Source: Microcaldota archaeon
Lineage (GTDB): Archaea > Micrarchaeota > Micrarchaeia > Anstonellales > Anstonellaceae
Length of the DNA stretch: 47,534 nt
NCBI GenBank assembly: GCA_026396415.1
Contig: JAPLWX010000001.1
Location: 1-47,534 of the forward strand
Reading direction: 5' to 3'
Numbering within the stretch: the first letter of the stretch is position 1; the number at the start of each line of letters is the position of its first letter. Of the stretch, positions 45,011-47,534 are shown in pieces. Below the pieces are notes generated by a model that saw only the letters and a list, made by a program, of their open reading frames with translations, did not search any database and was not told the DNA's origin. Both the position numbers and the translations under genes were made by a program.

Positions 45011-45792
45011 CAAATCCCCAGCGCATTCCCGATTTCCGCCGCGCTTTTGATTATTTTCCAGGGCTTGTCCTTTTTTGGCGCGCGTTTTGCATCCCCTTTC
45101 TTGGCAACCCCCGTGAGCACAAGCACCGACTTCATGCCTGCCTTGTTTGCCATCCGAATGTCGATGTCCAGCCTGTCGCCCACGAAAACGGCTTCGCGCG
45201 CCTTGATGCCGTGCATCTGAAGGAGCTTTTTGATGAGGTAAACGGACGGCTTCCCAATCACAACATCCGGCTGCCTTCCGCTCGCGCATATGAGGCTTGC
45301 GGCAATCGCCCCGGAGCCTGGCGAGACGCCGAACTCGCGCGGAATGGTGGGATCTGAATTCGCAAGTATGAATGTAGCGCCGGCATTCAAGTTCCGAAGG
45401 GCAGCGTCCAGCTTCCCGTATGTGACTTGCCTGTCCAGGCCGCAGACGACAAACTCCGCCCCATCCTCCATGATTTCCGCCATCGCCTCCCCTTCAAGCT
45501 CGTCGCGCAATCCCTGCTCGCCCACAACATAAACGCGCTTCCCCCTGCCGTAGTTCTCCAGGATGTAGCTCGCGCAGCCGAACGATGCGGTCATCACGTC
45601 ATCAGGGCGCGCCATTATCCCGAATTTCGCAAGGTGGCGCGCATAGTCCGCCCTGCTCTTGGTGGCATTGTTGGTGAGAAAAAGCACGCGCACGGTTCTC
45701 TGCAGGCGCTCGATTTCCGATGCCACGCCCGGGATGCCCTGCGCGCCCAGGTAGACCACCCCGTCCAGGTCGAAAACGATTGCAGAAAGCAT
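45010..45792 (-). CDS. HAD-superfamily (NagD-like, class IIA) hydrolase
   Basis: IVFDLDGVVYLGAQGIPG, LFLTNNATKSRADYA, GKPSVYLIKKLLQMHGIKAREAVFVGDRLDIDI. Confidence 0.92.
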   Translation of the reverse strand: MLSAIVFDLDGVVYLGAQGIPGVASEIERLQRTVRVLFLTNNATKSRADYARHLAKFGIMARPDDVMTASFGCASYILENYGRGKRVYVVGEQGLRDELEGEAMAEIMEDGAEFVVCGLDRQVTYGKLDAALRNLNAGATFILANSDPTIPREFGVSPGSGAIAASLICASGRQPDVVIGKPSVYLIKKLLQMHGIKAREAVFVGDRLDIDIRMANKAGMKSVLVLTGVAKKGDAKRAPKKDKPWKIIKSAAEIGNALGI

Positions 45793-46127
45793 GCGCTAAC
45801 CCATCCAGCGAACAAATAAAAATAAGCGCCCCGACCTGGCGTTTCTAAAACAGCGTGTTTTAACCCTGCAACGTCGGCAAACGCCCTAAATGGTTTTGCA
45901 AAAATGGCTAAAACACCCCCTTTTTCAACCGAGCCGTTAAAGAGATATAAGGCTCTATAAAGGGATACTGGACACTTCGGGGTCGTGGCGTTAACCGTTT
46001 CATCTGGAACTGGGGTCATAGAGAAAAGGTTGCTCGTTTTCTACCCAAAACCAGGGCATTTCCCGGGCAATGGGGCGGGTGCATAATCTTTTATAGCGAG
46101 CATCCGGATTACACTTTGGTGGTTCGG

Positions 46128-47225
46128 ATGAAAGGCTCGCATCTAATTTTGGCGGTTGCGTCGGCATTCTTAGTTCTCCTTTTTGGCTGCGCATCCCCGG
46201 GCACTGACATAAACGCAAACAGCACCGCCCCCACCACTCTTGTGATAGCTTCGGTCACCAACGGGCAGTGCACCGTGGGAGAAACCTGCGTCGTATTGGT
46301 TGCGATGGCAGCAGGCGGGAAGGGAGCCTATACGTTCGAGTCTGATTCATTTGCAACAGGCGCGCCCCCAATGGGGATGTTTGTGAATATGGATGGCGCT
46401 CTTTCAGGCATTCCAACAAAGGAGGGCACGTATAATTTCGGCGTGTGCGTGAAGGACAGTGCAGGCGCCTCGAAATGCACATCCACCCGCGTGCTTGTCA
46501 ACCCTGAAGGGGTCAATTCCACTCCGCAGGTGCTGCCTAAGCCGCCCCAGCCAGGCATCCCGAATTCACCCGCACAGCCGACAAAACCAGAGGCAGGTGT
46601 GGCAACCGCCCCGCCTGAAACTCCGCCTACATTGGACAACCAGTCTGAAACTCAGGCGTGCACATCGCCCTACGAAGGCACTTGGAAGGGGACAATTTCA
46701 GACAGCGGGCAGTTGCACTATTATCTGCCAAGTGATCAGAATCATGAAACAAACCAGCAGTTCGCAGCATCATATGATTTGGAGTTCACCATGAAATGTG
46801 AATATGTCGTAGTTGACTATGACGGCGGTCCAGTAGTTGCCAAGGATTTCATCATCACGCACGTAAAAGTGTCTGACCCAATCTTCGGCTGTGTAGATGG
46901 CTGCGCGCCGATGCCTCCATCTTACACTGACGCAAACGGCTACAATGTGCGCGGAAGCGACTTCTATCTGCAAAATGACGGCACTGGAAATGATCTTATG
47001 ATTACCTTTCTGAACAACAGGGTCATAGCATTAGGCGGCGATATACGCTTCAGCCCAGACGGCAAGGCGATGACGATACCCATAGACACCGAAAACAACC
47101 CCCTCGGCATTGGCTATGAGACAGGGGCCAGCTATGTTAACCCAGTCGAATCCCCCCACTGCCCGTGGCACTGTTTCATTGATACCGTGAACCCAAGCAC
47201 ATCCACGCTCACCAAAGTAGAATGA
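46128..47225 (+). CDS. Secreted lipoprotein-like protein, hypothetical
   Basis: Signal plus lipobox-like LLFGCASPG; Pro-rich linker; overlaps the next small ORF as ATGA. Confidence 0.65.
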   Translation: MKGSHLILAVASAFLVLLFGCASPGTDINANSTAPTTLVIASVTNGQCTVGETCVVLVAMAAGGKGAYTFESDSFATGAPPMGMFVNMDGALSGIPTKEGTYNFGVCVKDSAGASKCTSTRVLVNPEGVNSTPQVLPKPPQPGIPNSPAQPTKPEAGVATAPPETPPTLDNQSETQACTSPYEGTWKGTISDSGQLHYYLPSDQNHETNQQFAASYDLEFTMKCEYVVVDYDGGPVVAKDFIITHVKVSDPIFGCVDGCAPMPPSYTDANGYNVRGSDFYLQNDGTGNDLMITFLNNRVIALGGDIRFSPDGKAMTIPIDTENNPLGIGYETGASYVNPVESPHCPWHCFIDTVNPSTSTLTKVE

Positions 47226-47341
47226 AGAAAGTATTAGGTGTTTTGATAAAGGGAATTATTCTGGTATTTTTGCTTGCGGCAGTCCTACATCTGTTCGGCT
47301 TCGCAAGCCCGCAACCCACGAATCCGCAGCAGGGCGTTTAA
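47222..47341 (+). CDS. Small single-pass membrane protein (39 aa)
   Basis: ATG ORF MKKVLGVLIKGIILVFLLAAVLHLFGFASPQPTNPQQGV*, overlapping the upstream stop (ATGA). Confidence 0.45.
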   Translation: MKKVLGVLIKGIILVFLLAAVLHLFGFASPQPTNPQQGV

Positions 47342-47399
47342 CGCCGGCAGCGTGCCTAAAACGAACCCACCATTTTTTAAACAAAGTTAATTCTACGTC

Positions 47400-47534
47400 G
47401 GCACGCCCAGCAGGTCATGAATCCAGCTGGTTAAAGTCCAGCTTGAATTGAGGTGATGTAACCCAGCCTTATTCAATAGCCAAGATTGTAGGTGGCACGT
47501 CGGTGACGATGTGTCTGAAGGCTCTGAGGCAAAC
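47400..47534 (+). ncRNA. Possible 5' part of a structured RNA (group II intron domain I-like), truncated by the window end
   Basis: Non-coding stretch with local complementarity (CAGCTGG...CCAGCTTG; CACGTCggtGACGatGTG) and a sequence style resembling group II intron domain I; tentative. Confidence 0.3.

Overview
This 47.5-kb window is archaeal chromosomal DNA: GC-rich, with BHB-type tRNA introns, L35Ae, archease, Pth2, NurA, LysW-type lysine biosynthesis, and TRAM, PspC and PRC-barrel proteins. A DPANN-like lineage is possible but cannot be settled from sequence alone. Core content: (i) a one-carbon/folate/purine block on the minus strand (purB-glyA-folD-folC and a 5-FCL::PurN fusion); (ii) a near-complete alpha-aminoadipate (LysW) lysine pathway as two convergent blocks (lysW-X-Y-Z-J-K forward; HICDH, homoaconitase S and L, a RAM protein and homocitrate synthase reverse); (iii) glmS, elp3, an Era-like GTPase, IMPase, DsbA-like proteins and several large secreted or membrane proteins; (iv) two intron-containing tRNA-Gly genes, one with a second intron in the T-loop. 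The most unusual signals are: a LAGLIDADG homing-endonuclease gene inserted in frame at the 3' end of glmS, with an AT-rich recoded copy of the GlmS C-terminus on its upstream side and the native tail kept as the end of the endonuclease ORF; an intergenic family of paired hairpins whose three copies differ by compensatory stem changes; a 125-bp MITE-like element with 17-bp inverted ends and a 6-bp target duplication whose removal restores an ORF; and a 56-bp duplication scar in the same pseudogene region. No CRISPR array or rRNA was seen. All calls were made by eye; no database or folding program was run.
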